DNA of 64,000 bases from Microbacterium paraoxydans (GTDB taxonomy: Bacteria; Actinomycetota; Actinomycetes; Actinomycetales; Microbacteriaceae), in contig NZ_CP064873.1 of assembly GCF_019056515.1 (NCBI RefSeq), positions 1,798,001 to 1,862,000 on the forward strand, written 5' to 3'. Position numbers and translations under genes: made by a program. Shown in pieces: positions 55,331-62,914 of the stretch (the first letter of the stretch is position 1; every line of letters begins with the position of its first letter). The notes below the pieces were generated by a model. That model saw only the letters and a program-made list of their open reading frames with translations. It was not told the DNA's origin and ran no database searches.

Positions 55331-56041
55331 ATGGCAAAGCGTGCTCCCGAACCCGAGAAGCGTCCTGGGTTCTTCTCCCAGATCAAGTCCCTCTTCCGGT
55401 TCACGCGCGAGGCCTACCCCTGGCTCCCCTGGGCGCAGGCCGCGATCCTCATCGGCGGCGTGCTCCTCGGTCTCCTGGCCGGCTACCTGATCCCGCCGTT
55501 CCAGGTGTGGACCCTCGTCCTGTGGGCCATCACCGGCCTCATGCTCGGCGTCCTCGGCGCCCTCTTCCTCATGACCCGACTTTCGACCTCGGCCATGTAC
55601 ACGAAGATCGACGGCATGCCCGGTGCGACGGGTCACGTGCTCAGCACCAGCCTGGGTCGTCAGTGGCAGGCCTCCGAGACACCGGTGGGCATCAACCCGA
55701 AGACGCAGGAGGCCGTGTACCGGACGGTCGGCCGCGGCGGCATCGTCGTCGTCGGCGAGGGCGCCCGCGGACGCCTCACTCGACTGGTGAACGAGGAGCG
55801 CAGCCGGGCGCAGCGCGTCGCCCACGGCGTGCCGATCACGGTGCTCTACGTCGGACACGGCGAGGACGAGGTGCCGATCGCCGACCTCGCGAAGACCATC
55901 AAGAAGCTTCCGAAGGCCATCGACAAGGCCACCATGGCGGCCGTCATCCGCCGCATCGACTCGGTGTCGCAGTCGCTGTCGTCGCTTCCCATCCCGAAGG
56001 GCATCGACCCGACGAAGGTACGGGCGCAGCGTCCGCGCTGA
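55331..56041 (+). CDS. DUF4191 membrane protein
   Basis: 236 aa. FFSQIKSLFRFTREAYPWLP leads to two transmembrane helices (about 35-55 and 60-82), then a soluble C-terminal domain with MPGATGHVLSTSLGRQWQ and RVAHGVPITVLYVG. It matches DUF4191, an actinobacterial family found between the lipoyl E2/lipB-lipA genes and glnA. Function unknown. ATG 55331 with TAGGCT 7 nt upstream, leaderless. Ends in a terminator. Confidence 0.85.
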   Translation: MAKRAPEPEKRPGFFSQIKSLFRFTREAYPWLPWAQAAILIGGVLLGLLAGYLIPPFQVWTLVLWAITGLMLGVLGALFLMTRLSTSAMYTKIDGMPGATGHVLSTSLGRQWQASETPVGINPKTQEAVYRTVGRGGIVVVGEGARGRLTRLVNEERSRAQRVAHGVPITVLYVGHGEDEVPIADLAKTIKKLPKAIDKATMAAVIRRIDSVSQSLSSLPIPKGIDPTKVRAQRPR

Positions 56042-56059
56042 CCCGCGCCCCGGAACCGC

Positions 56060-56096
56060 GAAGCGCGGCCGTCCTCATCGAGGGCGGCCGCGCTTC
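56060..56096. terminator. Bidirectional stem-loop terminator
   Basis: A 16-bp stem (56060-56075 with 56081-56096, one T-G wobble) and 5-nt loop, followed by TCTCTCATT, between the converging DUF4191 and rimK-like genes. Confidence 0.8.
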
Positions 56097-56098
56097 TC

Positions 56099-57286
56099 TC
56101 ATTCCGAGAGCGGCTGCTTGGGGAGGCGGCGCACCTTCGCCCGCCGGCGACGACGCTCGGGGATCATCGAGCGCATCTCATCGAGCTTGCCGAAGCAGAA
56201 CAGGCGGTCGTCGGCCTCGAGGACCACGTGCTTGCGCGGGTTCGGGATGACGCTGACTCCGCGGTGCAGCGTGAGCACCGTGATGTCGCGTTCCCACAGG
56301 CCCGCCTCCCCCAGCGTCTTCCCGACGAGGTCCGCGGCGCCGTGGACCATGAGCTCGGCGACGCCGTACCCCGTGGAGACGGTGAGGCGCTGCCGCACGT
56401 CGATCTCCGGGAAGGCGACCTGACCGGCGATGTAGTCGATGATCGCTCCCGCGACGTCGAGCTTGGTCGCGGTCTCGATGCCCTGCAGGCCCGGGGAGGA
56501 GTTGACCTCCATCACCAGGGGTCCCTCGTCCCCCTCCAGCATGTCCACGCCGGCGACACGGAGGCCCATGATCTGGGCCGAGCGCACCGCGGCCCGCTCG
56601 TAGACGGGGTCGAGCTCGATCGCCTCGACCGAGCCGCCACGATGCACGTTGGAGCGGAACTCGTCTCCGGCCGCCGAGCGGCGCATGGCCGCGACCACGC
56701 GGTCCCCGACGACGAGCGCGCGGATGTCGCGCCCCCGGCTCTCGGCGATGAACTTCTGGATGAGCACGTTCTGCTTGGTGGAGTGGAGCGTCTCGATGAT
56801 GGCCTCGGCCACCTTCACCTGAGGCGCGAGGATGACGCCGATGCCCTGGGTGCCCTCGAGCAGCTTGATCACCACGGGAGCGCCGCCGACGCGCTCGATC
56901 GCCGGTCGCACGTCGGCGCGGTTGCGCACGAAGGCGGTCGGCGGCATCGCGATGTTGTGCCGGGAGAGGATCTGGTTCGCCCGCAGCTTGTCGCGCGCGC
57001 TGGAGATGCCGTTCGCCGTGTTGGGGGTGTAGACGTCCATCTGCTCGAACTGCCGCACCACGGCGGTGCCGAAGTACGTGATCGAGTTGCCGATGCGGGG
57101 CAGGATCGCGTCGTAGTCGCTGAGCTGCCGGCCCCGGTAGTGCAGGTCGGGCTCATCGGAGGTCAGGTCGATCGCGAAGCGCAGCGTGTTGAGCACCTTC
57201 ACGTTGTGGCCCCGCTGCAGTGCGGCCGCGCGGAGGCGTTGGGTGGAGTACGCCTGCGGCGCACGGGACAGCACTGCGATCTTCAC
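56099..57286 (-). CDS. rimK: RimK-type glutamate ligase fused to an RCK_C/TrkA-C domain
   Basis: 395 aa. The first 290 residues are RimK-like ATP-grasp: IAVLSRAPQAYSTQRLR, ILPRIGNSITYFGTAVVRQF, PVVIKLLEGTQGIGVIL and VMEVNSSPGLQGIE. RimK adds glutamates to ribosomal protein S6 in E. coli. An extra domain of about 85 residues follows: VAELMVHGAADLVGKTLGEA, then RDITVLTLHRG and VLEADDRLFCFG, the RCK_C fold that in other proteins gates K+ channels and can bind cyclic di-AMP. A basic tail (RRRRRAKVRRLPKQ) ends it. GTG start with AGGAAA about 8 nt before. Divergent from a RimB-type protease by 18 bp. Confidence 0.85.
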   Translation of the reverse strand: MKIAVLSRAPQAYSTQRLRAAALQRGHNVKVLNTLRFAIDLTSDEPDLHYRGRQLSDYDAILPRIGNSITYFGTAVVRQFEQMDVYTPNTANGISSARDKLRANQILSRHNIAMPPTAFVRNRADVRPAIERVGGAPVVIKLLEGTQGIGVILAPQVKVAEAIIETLHSTKQNVLIQKFIAESRGRDIRALVVGDRVVAAMRRSAAGDEFRSNVHRGGSVEAIELDPVYERAAVRSAQIMGLRVAGVDMLEGDEGPLVMEVNSSPGLQGIETATKLDVAGAIIDYIAGQVAFPEIDVRQRLTVSTGYGVAELMVHGAADLVGKTLGEAGLWERDITVLTLHRGVSVIPNPRKHVVLEADDRLFCFGKLDEMRSMIPERRRRRAKVRRLPKQPLSE

Positions 57287-57304
57287 GGGGGATTTCCTGC
57301 CAGG

Positions 57305-57793
57305 ATGTATCAGGTGAGTAGGTCTACCCATTCAAACACCCTTACGGGGTGGCGCGAGTGGGTGAGCCTGCCCGATCTCGGCGTCGACTGGATCAAAGCC
57401 AAGATCGACACCGGCGCCCGCACCTCGTCCCTGCACGCGTTCGACATCCAGGAGTTCGAGCGCGACGGCGAGGCCTGGGTGCGTTTCCGCGTGAAGCCCT
57501 GGCAGGACAGCCAGGAGGACGCGGTCGTCGTGGAGTCCCCCATCCACGATCGCCGGGCCGTCCGGAGCTCGTCCGGGCACGCGCAGGAGCGTCTCGTCGT
57601 GCAGTTGATGATCCGGCTCGTCGACCGCGAGGTGATGGCCGAGGTCACGTTGAGCAACCGGGACGAGATGGGATTCCGCATGCTGATCGGCCGGGAAGCG
57701 CTGCGTCGCGGCTACGTCGTGGATCCGGCGCGTTCCTTCCTCGGAGGTCGCGCGCCCCGTGAGGCACGTCGGCGCAACCGCGGCCGCGCCTGA
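57305..57793 (+). CDS. RimB-type ATP-dependent zinc protease-like protein (pfam05618)
   Basis: 162 aa. REWVSLPDLGVDWIKAKIDTGARTSS carries the aspartyl-protease-like DTGA motif, with FRMLIGREALRRGYVVDP further on. This is the RimB/retropepsin-like family that trims the poly-glutamate tails added by RimK. The arrangement next to rimK supports that pairing. ATG 57305 and GTG 57314 are both possible starts; the second has CAGGAT 7 nt upstream, like the leaderless genes here. The C-terminus is Arg-rich. Confidence 0.8.
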   Translation: MYQVSRSTHSNTLTGWREWVSLPDLGVDWIKAKIDTGARTSSLHAFDIQEFERDGEAWVRFRVKPWQDSQEDAVVVESPIHDRRAVRSSSGHAQERLVVQLMIRLVDREVMAEVTLSNRDEMGFRMLIGREALRRGYVVDPARSFLGGRAPREARRRNRGRA

Positions 57794-57796
57794 GCG

Positions 57797-58192
57797 TCAG
57801 GCGCGGATGAGGACCGTTCCCACGGCCTTGTCGTGCAGGCCACGCTGATCCGGATCCCACACCACGGCCGGGATCACGATCAGGAGCAGCAGCGTGCGCA
57901 CGATCGGGCGCCACAGGCCGACCCATCCGCCGTCGAGACGGACGACGCGCATGCCGAGGATGCGGTGCCCGGGGCTGCCGCCCGCGGTCGGGATGAAGAG
58001 GATCTGCACCACGCCGAAGATGAGCAGCGTGGCGAACGGGTCGTACTGGAAGAACGCGACGGAGAGGATGACAGCTGCCGTCCAGTCGATCGCGAGGGCC
58101 CCGATCCGACGTCCAGGGCGACCGATGCTCCCCGGTCCGGACTCCGGGAGTCCGAGTCGCTCACCGGGGTACGTGTTCACAGCATCCGTCAC
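57797..58192 (-). CDS. RDD-family membrane protein
   Basis: 131 aa. The RDD domain contains [21 protein letters not shown], then [14 protein letters not shown], with three transmembrane segments (about 35-52, 55-75 and 95-113). RDD proteins are small membrane proteins of largely unknown or transport-related function. It is regularly adjacent to glnA in actinobacteria, divergent as here. GTG 58192 has TAGGCT 6 nt upstream (leaderless). Confidence 0.87.
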   Translation of the reverse strand: MTDAVNTYPGERLGLPESGPGSIGRPGRRIGALAIDWTAAVILSVAFFQYDPFATLLIFGVVQILFIPTAGGSPGHRILGMRVVRLDGGWVGLWRPIVRTLLLLIVIPAVVWDPDQRGLHDKAVGTVLIRA

Positions 58193-58198
58193 CCCTCC

Positions 58199-58204
58199 AG
58201 CCTA
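58199..58204 (-). promoter_or_regulatory. Candidate -10 for leaderless transcript (start 58192)
   Basis: TAGGCT, 6 nt before the GTG of the RDD gene. Confidence 0.55.
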
Positions 58205-58240
58205 CCGAGGCTGTGGATGCCCTCTGATCCTGCTCACGCT

Positions 58241-58278
58241 GTAACACGGACGAAACAAAGCGGATACCGTGGAGAAAT
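58241..58278 (+). promoter_or_regulatory. GlnR box upstream of glnA
   Basis: GTAAC-N6-GAAAC-N6-GATAC-N6-GAAAT, all four pentamers spaced by exactly six bases. The first pair matches the GlnR consensus exactly, and the second pair differs by one or two bases. It ends 61 bp before the glnA ATG and agrees in spacing with the amtB site. Confidence 0.85.
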
Positions 58279-58339
58279 CCCCCGTCCGTACTGTGCAGAG
58301 TGGCCCCGAAGCCATCGATCCGCATCACAGGAGTCGTAC

Positions 58340-59764
58340 ATGTTCAAAGATTCGTCCGAGGTACTGGCCTACATCAAGGAGAACGACGTCAAATTCCTTG
58401 ACATCCGTTTCACCGACCTCCCTGGTGTGCAGCAGCACTTCAACATCCCTGCGGCGACGGTCGACGAGGCCTTCTTCACGGACGGACAGCTGTTCGACGG
58501 CTCCTCCATCCGCGGCTTCGCCAGCATCCACGAGTCGGACATGCAGCTCATCCCGGATGTGACGACGGCGTACATCGACCCCTTCCGCGAGGCGAGCACC
58601 CTCGTGATGATCTTCGACATCTACAACCCGCGCACCGGCGAGATCTACTCGAAGGACCCGCGTCAGGTCGCGAAGAAGGCGGAGAAGTACCTCACCTCCA
58701 CCGGCATCGCCGACACCGCGTTCTTCGCCCCCGAGGCCGAGTTCTACATCTTCGACGACGTGCGCTACTCCGTGACCGCCGGCGAGAGCTTCTACAAGGT
58801 CGACTCCGAGGAGGCCGCGTGGAACACCGGCCGCGAGGAGGAGGGCGGAAACCTCGCCAACAAGACCCCCTACAAGGGCGGCTACTTCCCCGTCAGCCCG
58901 GTCGACAAGACGGCCGACCTGCGCGACGACATCACCCTCAAGCTCATCGATGCGGGCTTCATCCTCGAGCGCTCCCACCACGAGGTGGGAACGGCCGGCC
59001 AGCAGGAGATCAACTACCGCTTCGACACCATGGTGCACGCGGCGGACGACATCCTGAAGTTCAAGTACATCGTCAAGAACACCGCCGAGGAGTGGGGCAA
59101 GGTCGCCACCTTCATGCCGAAGCCGCTGTACGGCGACAACGGCTCGGGTATGCACACCCACCAGTCGCTGTGGAACGACGGCAAGCCGCTGTTCTACGAC
59201 GAGGCCGGCTACGGTCAGCTCAGCGACATCGCGCGGTGGTACATCGGCGGCATCCTGGCGCACGCGCCGGCACTGCTCGCCTTCACCAACCCGACGCTGA
59301 ACAGCTACCACCGTCTGGTTAAGGGCTTCGAGGCTCCGGTCAACCTGGTCTACTCGGCCGGCAACCGCTCCGCCGCGATCCGCATCCCGATCACGGGCTC
59401 GAACCCGAAGGCCAAGCGCATCGAGTTCCGCGCCCCCGACGCCTCGGGCAACCCGTACCTCGCCTTCGCCGCGCAGCTCATGGCGGGCCTCGACGGCATC
59501 AAGAACCGCATCGAGCCGCACGAGCCCGTCGACAAGGACCTCTACGAGCTTCCGCCCGAGGAGGCCAAGAACATCCCGCAGGTGCCGAACTCCCTGCTGG
59601 ACTCCCTCGAGGCGCTCCGCGCCGACCACCAGTTCCTCCTCGAGGGCGGCGTGTTCACCGAGGAGCTCATCGAGACCTGGATCTCCTACAAGTACGAGAA
59701 CGAGATCCTGCCGATCGCTCAGCGCCCGCACCCGTTCGAGTACGAGCTGTACTTCGGCGTCTGA
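58340..59764 (+). CDS. glnA: Glutamine synthetase type I
   Basis: 474 aa, length normal for GSI-beta. It has [28 protein letters not shown] (metal Glu), [11 protein letters not shown] (His/Glu metal site), [17 protein letters not shown] and the adenylylation loop with the target Tyr in [10 protein letters not shown] near residue 400. It makes glutamine from glutamate, ammonia and ATP. AGGAG lies 7-8 nt before the ATG. The GlnR box upstream suggests nitrogen control of transcription, and the Tyr predicts GlnE adenylylation. Confidence 0.97.
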   Translation: MFKDSSEVLAYIKENDVKFLDIRFTDLPGVQQHFNIPAATVDEAFFTDGQLFDGSSIRGFASIHESDMQLIPDVTTAYIDPFREASTLVMIFDIYNPRTGEIYSKDPRQVAKKAEKYLTSTGIADTAFFAPEAEFYIFDDVRYSVTAGESFYKVDSEEAAWNTGREEEGGNLANKTPYKGGYFPVSPVDKTADLRDDITLKLIDAGFILERSHHEVGTAGQQEINYRFDTMVHAADDILKFKYIVKNTAEEWGKVATFMPKPLYGDNGSGMHTHQSLWNDGKPLFYDEAGYGQLSDIARWYIGGILAHAPALLAFTNPTLNSYHRLVKGFEAPVNLVYSAGNRSAAIRIPITGSNPKAKRIEFRAPDASGNPYLAFAAQLMAGLDGIKNRIEPHEPVDKDLYELPPEEAKNIPQVPNSLLDSLEALRADHQFLLEGGVFTEELIETWISYKYENEILPIAQRPHPFEYELYFGV

Positions 59765-59783
59765 GCCGACCGCGGATCGCGAG

Positions 59784-59813
59784 AGAGCCCGTCCCCATCT
59801 GGGGGCGGGCTCT
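59784..59813 (+). terminator. glnA terminator
   Basis: AGAGCCCGTCCCC pairs with GGGGGCGGGCTCT (one T-G pair) around loop ATCT, followed by TTTC. Confidence 0.85.
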
Positions 59814-59924
59814 TTCGCCGTCCGGGGGCCGGGAGATGACGGCAGTCCTACCCCTCCGTACTCATTCGAGGTTTTTTCATTCACGGATCCAGACATATCG
59901 CTGTCTTCTGACTCCGTCTTCGCC

Positions 59925-59930
59925 TATGCT
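59925..59930 (+). promoter_or_regulatory. Candidate -10 of the toxin operon
   Basis: TATGCT, 39 bp before ATG 59969, leaves a leader with AGGAAGAGGG before the start codon. The 100 bp upstream are relatively AT-rich, with a TTTTTT tract at 59872. Confidence 0.4.
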
Positions 59931-59968
59931 CGATCCCGCAGCCGGGGGGCTCGCAGGAAGAGGGCGGC

Positions 59969-60261
59969 ATGTCGCAGGACTATGAGGTCGACACGGACGT
60001 GTTGCGGACGATGGCGGCGAAGACGCGGCGCATCGTCGCAGACATCGGGGCGACCGACCTCACCCCGCCGACGAGCGCCGGCCACGAGTGGGTGGTCGCA
60101 GAGCCTCTGAGCGGTTCGCCGAAGCCTGGTCTGCGGGCCTCGCAGCCCGGGTGACGGACTCCGACGAGTTCACCGAGCGTTTGGCGACGACGGCCCGGGT
60201 CTTCGACGAGGGGACGGATGCCGCGAAGGCCGAGGTCGACGCGATGATCTGGGAAGAATGA
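59969..60261 (+). pseudogene. WXG100/ESX-like gene with a frameshift
   Basis: The ATG frame encodes SQDYEVDTDVLRTMAAKTRR, a typical start of small ESX/WXG-type proteins, and then stops at 60154. The next frame, one base back, continues without break from about 60090: ERFAEAWSAGLAARVTDSDE and TTARVFDEGTDAAKAEVDAM to TGA 60259-60261, which overlaps the toxin ATG. The join lies near 60085-60100 at GTGGGTGG; one missing G in the run would restore a 97-codon protein. So it is either a recent mutation or a sequencing error. It would normally provide the secretion or chaperone partner of the toxin. Confidence 0.72.
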
Positions 60262-60980
60262 TGGAGCTCGGGCAGACCGGCTCCGCGGTGTTCACCCTTG
60301 CTGTCGTGCAGCCGTTCCAGGCCACGATGGACATGCTCGCCGTCTCCGCGCAGACGCTCTGGGAGCACCCGGACATCATCCTCGAACTCCTCGGCGGGGC
60401 TGCGACCTTCATCGGAGGCGCCGCACTCGCTGTCGGCGGCGCAGGCCTGACGGTGACCGGCGTCGGTGCCCTCGCCGGCGCTCCCGCCATCGCCGCAGCA
60501 GGCATCGGCGTCGCCGGCGTCGGTGCAGGACTCATCGGCGATGCAACCGGGCGGTCGTTCCGCGAAACCGACCGAGCCTCCGACTCCCGCAAGGGTGTCG
60601 ATCGCGGGGATGGGCGCGACACCGGTGGGCGCTATGCGAATGGCCAGGAGATCAGGCCCTGGGTCGACAAGGAGAAAGTCGGACTCGACGAGTATGCCTC
60701 TGAGGCAGGGGTCGACGTGATTCGAAGGAAAGTTCACGTCACCTATGAGGGCGCCCCGCAAGCGAGCCGCTCGTACGACGGGTTGGTCAAGAATAATGAC
60801 GGGTCGAACACCTATACCGGAATCGAGGTCAAGTCCGGCTCGGCTATCGATGAGTATGGCAGGGCATCGAGCACCCAGCGCCAGTTCGACGATGCCGTAA
60901 ACGCAGGTACGCCCGCGCGCGGCAAACTAGACGGTGATGACATCATCATCACGCGAGTAGAGAGCAGGGATGTCCCATGA
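60258..60980 (+). CDS. Polymorphic toxin with C-terminal PD-(D/E)XK nuclease-like domain
   Basis: 240 aa. Residues 35-95 are a hydrophobic Gly/Ala-rich pore-like or trafficking segment (ELLGGAATFIGGAALAVGG) typical of actinobacterial ESX/polymorphic toxins. The C-terminal 120 residues look like a restriction-endonuclease fold: YDG with Asp174, then GIEVKSG with Glu190 and Lys192, and QRQFDDAV with Gln209. The predicted activity is DNA or RNA cleavage. Lower GC than flanking genes suggests transfer. Start ATG 60258/60261 overlaps the WXG-like stop (ATGA), and the stop overlaps the immunity start (ATGA). Shorter than usual: no long N-terminal WXG or LXG domain. Confidence 0.72.
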   Translation: MMELGQTGSAVFTLAVVQPFQATMDMLAVSAQTLWEHPDIILELLGGAATFIGGAALAVGGAGLTVTGVGALAGAPAIAAAGIGVAGVGAGLIGDATGRSFRETDRASDSRKGVDRGDGRDTGGRYANGQEIRPWVDKEKVGLDEYASEAGVDVIRRKVHVTYEGAPQASRSYDGLVKNNDGSNTYTGIEVKSGSAIDEYGRASSTQRQFDDAVNAGTPARGKLDGDDIIITRVESRDVP

Positions 60981-61462
60981 GAGCGCCATTTACGCATGGC
61001 GAAGAAACACCCAGCGGGCAGCGCGGCTGGATCACGGACAGCTTCCGCCCCATTCCCGCGCATCTGAGGCTCATGCTGGGCCACCTGGACGGCGAGCGAA
61101 AGCTGACCTACATAATCTGGCCCGGATCCGATCCCTCCAGCACCGTGGGCTTCCGCGAGCCTGCCGGGGATACCTTCATGCAGGCGGCAGGCTCTGCCGA
61201 CGCAATGACGGTGGAGGTGAAACTGCCTGGACCTGACGGTGAGAGCCACTTGTATACGGTCGGGCGTGCCGAGCCCGTCGACGGGACGACGACGCTGATC
61301 CCGATCAGTCAGACCCGTGCGGTGCGCGTGTTCTCGAACGAGGTGTTCACAGCAGACGAAGCCGCGGTCATCTTCTACACGTACTACCTCACCGACGCCG
61401 TCGCTCAGCCGTACGTCCTCCGCGAGCTCGACCTCAGCCAGGAGCTGTCGGAGGAACGATGA
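60977..61462 (+). CDS. Candidate immunity protein 1
   Basis: 161 aa, family not recognised. The first half is distinctive (RGWITDSFRPIPAHLRLMLG, then LDGERKLTYIIW). The second half (about 97-161) has PISQTRAVRVFSNEVFTADE and an aromatic-rich FYTYYLTDAVAQPYVLRELD. Directly overlapping a nuclease toxin gene (ATGA) is the standard place for its immunity gene. A paralogue of identical length lies 857 bp downstream, with the last 65 residues nearly identical. An immunity role is inference from position and duplication. Confidence 0.7.
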   Translation: MRAPFTHGEETPSGQRGWITDSFRPIPAHLRLMLGHLDGERKLTYIIWPGSDPSSTVGFREPAGDTFMQAAGSADAMTVEVKLPGPDGESHLYTVGRAEPVDGTTTLIPISQTRAVRVFSNEVFTADEAAVIFYTYYLTDAVAQPYVLRELDLSQELSEER

Positions 61463-61467
61463 GAGTC
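61271..61467 (+). repeat. Direct repeat copy A (3' end of immunity gene 1 into the WXG100 gene)
   Basis: 197 bp nearly identical to 62128-62324 at an offset of 857 bp. I count four mismatches. The repeat spans the immunity 3' end, its stop and the first nine bases of the following WXG gene, so it marks a duplicated unit. Confidence 0.88.
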
Positions 61468-61743
61468 GCGGTCCGCCACGACGCCATTAGCGACACGGTC
61501 GCGCGTCTCGCTCTCACCGTCCGGCGATTCGAAGACGCGCTCGATGGCCTCGACGCGGAGGCCACCCTGCTGCGATCCTCATGGTCCGGTGAGGCCCATG
61601 CCGCATACGACCGCGCCCACCACGACTGGGACACCGCCATCCGCGGCATGAAGGCCGCCCTCGCCGAAGCCAATCGACGACTCATCACCGCCAACGCCAT
61701 CTCCATGGAGACCGCCAGCACCGCCGCCCGCCTCTGGAAGTGA
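61459..61743 (+). CDS. WXG100-family protein
   Basis: 94 aa, all helical. The hairpin turn carries WSG (Trp42-Gly44) in SSWSGEAHAAYDRAHHDWD, the WXG100 hallmark, with amphipathic helices on either side. Such proteins are ESX/type VII substrates or chaperones of the linked toxin. ATG 61459 overlaps the immunity stop (ATGA). It directly abuts a truncated second toxin copy. No ESX core genes are in this window. Confidence 0.82.
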   Translation: MRVAVRHDAISDTVARLALTVRRFEDALDGLDAEATLLRSSWSGEAHAAYDRAHHDWDTAIRGMKAALAEANRRLITANAISMETASTAARLWK

Positions 61744-61837
61744 CGCTCATACGGTTCGGGATGGAACCCCCGCCCGCGCCAAACCGGACGGCGAAGACAT
61801 CGTCGTCACACGAGTAGAAACGCAGGTTGTGCCTTGA
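61742..61837 (+). pseudogene. 3' remnant of a second nuclease toxin
   Basis: In frame with TGA 61835-61837 the sequence reads RDGTPARAKPDGEDIVVTRV and ends VETQVVP. It aligns with the last 25 residues of the intact toxin (NAGTPARGKLDGDDIIITRV, then ESRDVP). Nothing upstream survives: it starts right at the WXG100 stop. Its stop overlaps the TTG start of the second immunity gene, as the intact toxin overlaps the first. Confidence 0.8.
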
Positions 61838-62319
61838 CGTTCAAGCCCACCCACGCCTCGGCCTCTCCCTCGGGACTCTACGGATTCGTCACGGACGCGT
61901 ACCGTCCCATCCCTGACGAGCTCTGCTTCATGTTGGGACGCCTCGACGGGGAAACGAAGTTCACGTGCAGCATCTGGCGAGCCGAGAACCCTGAGAAGGG
62001 ATTCGTCACGCCGGAAGACCTGACCGGCTCCTTCATCCAGGCGGCGGGATCAGCCGATGGCATTACTGTCGAAGTCCGACTTCTTGGACCTGACGGCAAG
62101 AGCCACCTCTATACGATCGGGCGCCCTGAGCCCGTCGACGGGACGACGACGCTGATCCCGATCAGTCAGACCCGTGCGGTGCGTGTATTCTCGAACGAGG
62201 TGTTCACAGCAGACGAAGCCGCGGTCATCTTCTACACGTACTACCTCACCGACGCCGTCGCTCAGCCGTACGTCCTCCGCGAGCTCGACCTCAGCCAAGA
62301 GCTGTCGGAGCAACGATGA
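61834..62319 (+). CDS. Candidate immunity protein 2 (paralogue)
   Basis: 161 aa, same length as the first copy. The start is TTG 61834 overlapping the toxin-remnant stop (TTGA), mirroring the ATGA overlap of copy 1. The N-terminal half is diverged but alignable (YGFVTDAYRPIPDELCFMLG, LDGETKFTCSIW). The last 65 residues differ by one position (SEQR instead of SEER). It is now an orphan immunity gene, because its toxin is truncated; such orphans can protect against related toxins of other strains. Confidence 0.7.
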   Translation: MTFKPTHASASPSGLYGFVTDAYRPIPDELCFMLGRLDGETKFTCSIWRAENPEKGFVTPEDLTGSFIQAAGSADGITVEVRLLGPDGKSHLYTIGRPEPVDGTTTLIPISQTRAVRVFSNEVFTADEAAVIFYTYYLTDAVAQPYVLRELDLSQELSEQR

Positions 62320-62324
62320 GAGTC
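62128..62324 (+). repeat. Direct repeat copy B (3' end of immunity gene 2 into the WXG remnant)
   Basis: Partner of 61271-61467. Identity falls off sharply upstream of 62128, where the immunity N-termini diverge. Confidence 0.88.
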
Positions 62325-62356
62325 TTGGAGACCGCCAGCACGCCGCCCGCCTCTGG
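62316..62356 (+). pseudogene. Internally deleted WXG100 remnant
   Basis: ATGAGAGTC, the first nine bases of the intact WXG100 gene, is joined directly to TTGGAGACCGCCAGCA and CGCCGCCCGCCTCTGG, its last bases, with about 240 bp missing between and one further base lost. The gene is dead. It shows that the duplicated unit once included the WXG gene. Confidence 0.8.
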
Positions 62357-62385
62357 CGGTAACGGCGCTCCGGGCAGGGCCCGCG

Positions 62386-62778
62386 TCAGCGCTCCTCGGC
62401 GACGATCTCGGCCTTGAAGCCCGCGGAGTTCTCCAGCCATCCGGCGTAGTGATCCGGCCCACCGGCGTGCGGGTAGCGCTCCGCGTACAAAGGCCGCCAG
62501 CCGTGCTCGGGCGCCGCCGCCATGATCGCGTCCACTCGGTCCCGCGGGCCCGCAGCGAAGGCGAGATGGTTCACGCCCGGGGCACGACGATCGTGTTCAC
62601 TGCCGCTGAGGTTCGGGGATGTCGTGAGGGTGACATACGCGCCACCCGCCTCCCAGGACTCGCCCTCGGGCCACGCGCTGGCGCGGACGAAACCCACCGC
62701 ACCGAGCAGCCACCCCCACTCCGCTCGCGACGACACGAGGTCGGCGACCCAGACCTCCACGTGGTGAATCCCTGCCAT
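62386..62778 (-). CDS. VOC-family (glyoxalase/dioxygenase fold) protein
   Basis: 130 aa, one VOC module: IHHVEVWVADL at the start (metal His), GGAYVTLTT, VNHLAFAAG with a second His, and YAGWLENSAGFKAEIVA with the last Glu. The substrate cannot be told; bleomycin-resistance-like, glyoxalase and dioxygenase functions all share this fold. ATG 62778. Its 3' end faces the toxin locus. Confidence 0.82.
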   Translation of the reverse strand: MAGIHHVEVWVADLVSSRAEWGWLLGAVGFVRASAWPEGESWEAGGAYVTLTTSPNLSGSEHDRRAPGVNHLAFAAGPRDRVDAIMAAAPEHGWRPLYAERYPHAGGPDHYAGWLENSAGFKAEIVAEER

Positions 62779-62914
62779 CCGTCCAGTCTCTCAGCTCCCC
62801 GTGGATCCTCCATTGCAGGTGTCGGGCTCTACGTCAACCCCAACGCGTCGCTTTTTTTGCGCGGATACGGTGAAGACATCGTCGGGATACCCGGTCCCGC
62901 CAGTGGAGGACGCC

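Noticed and set aside
62851..62862. Run of seven T as a rho-independent terminator
   Set aside because: The gene that could end here would have to come from the left on the plus strand, but the VOC gene is on the minus strand; no stable stem precedes the run.
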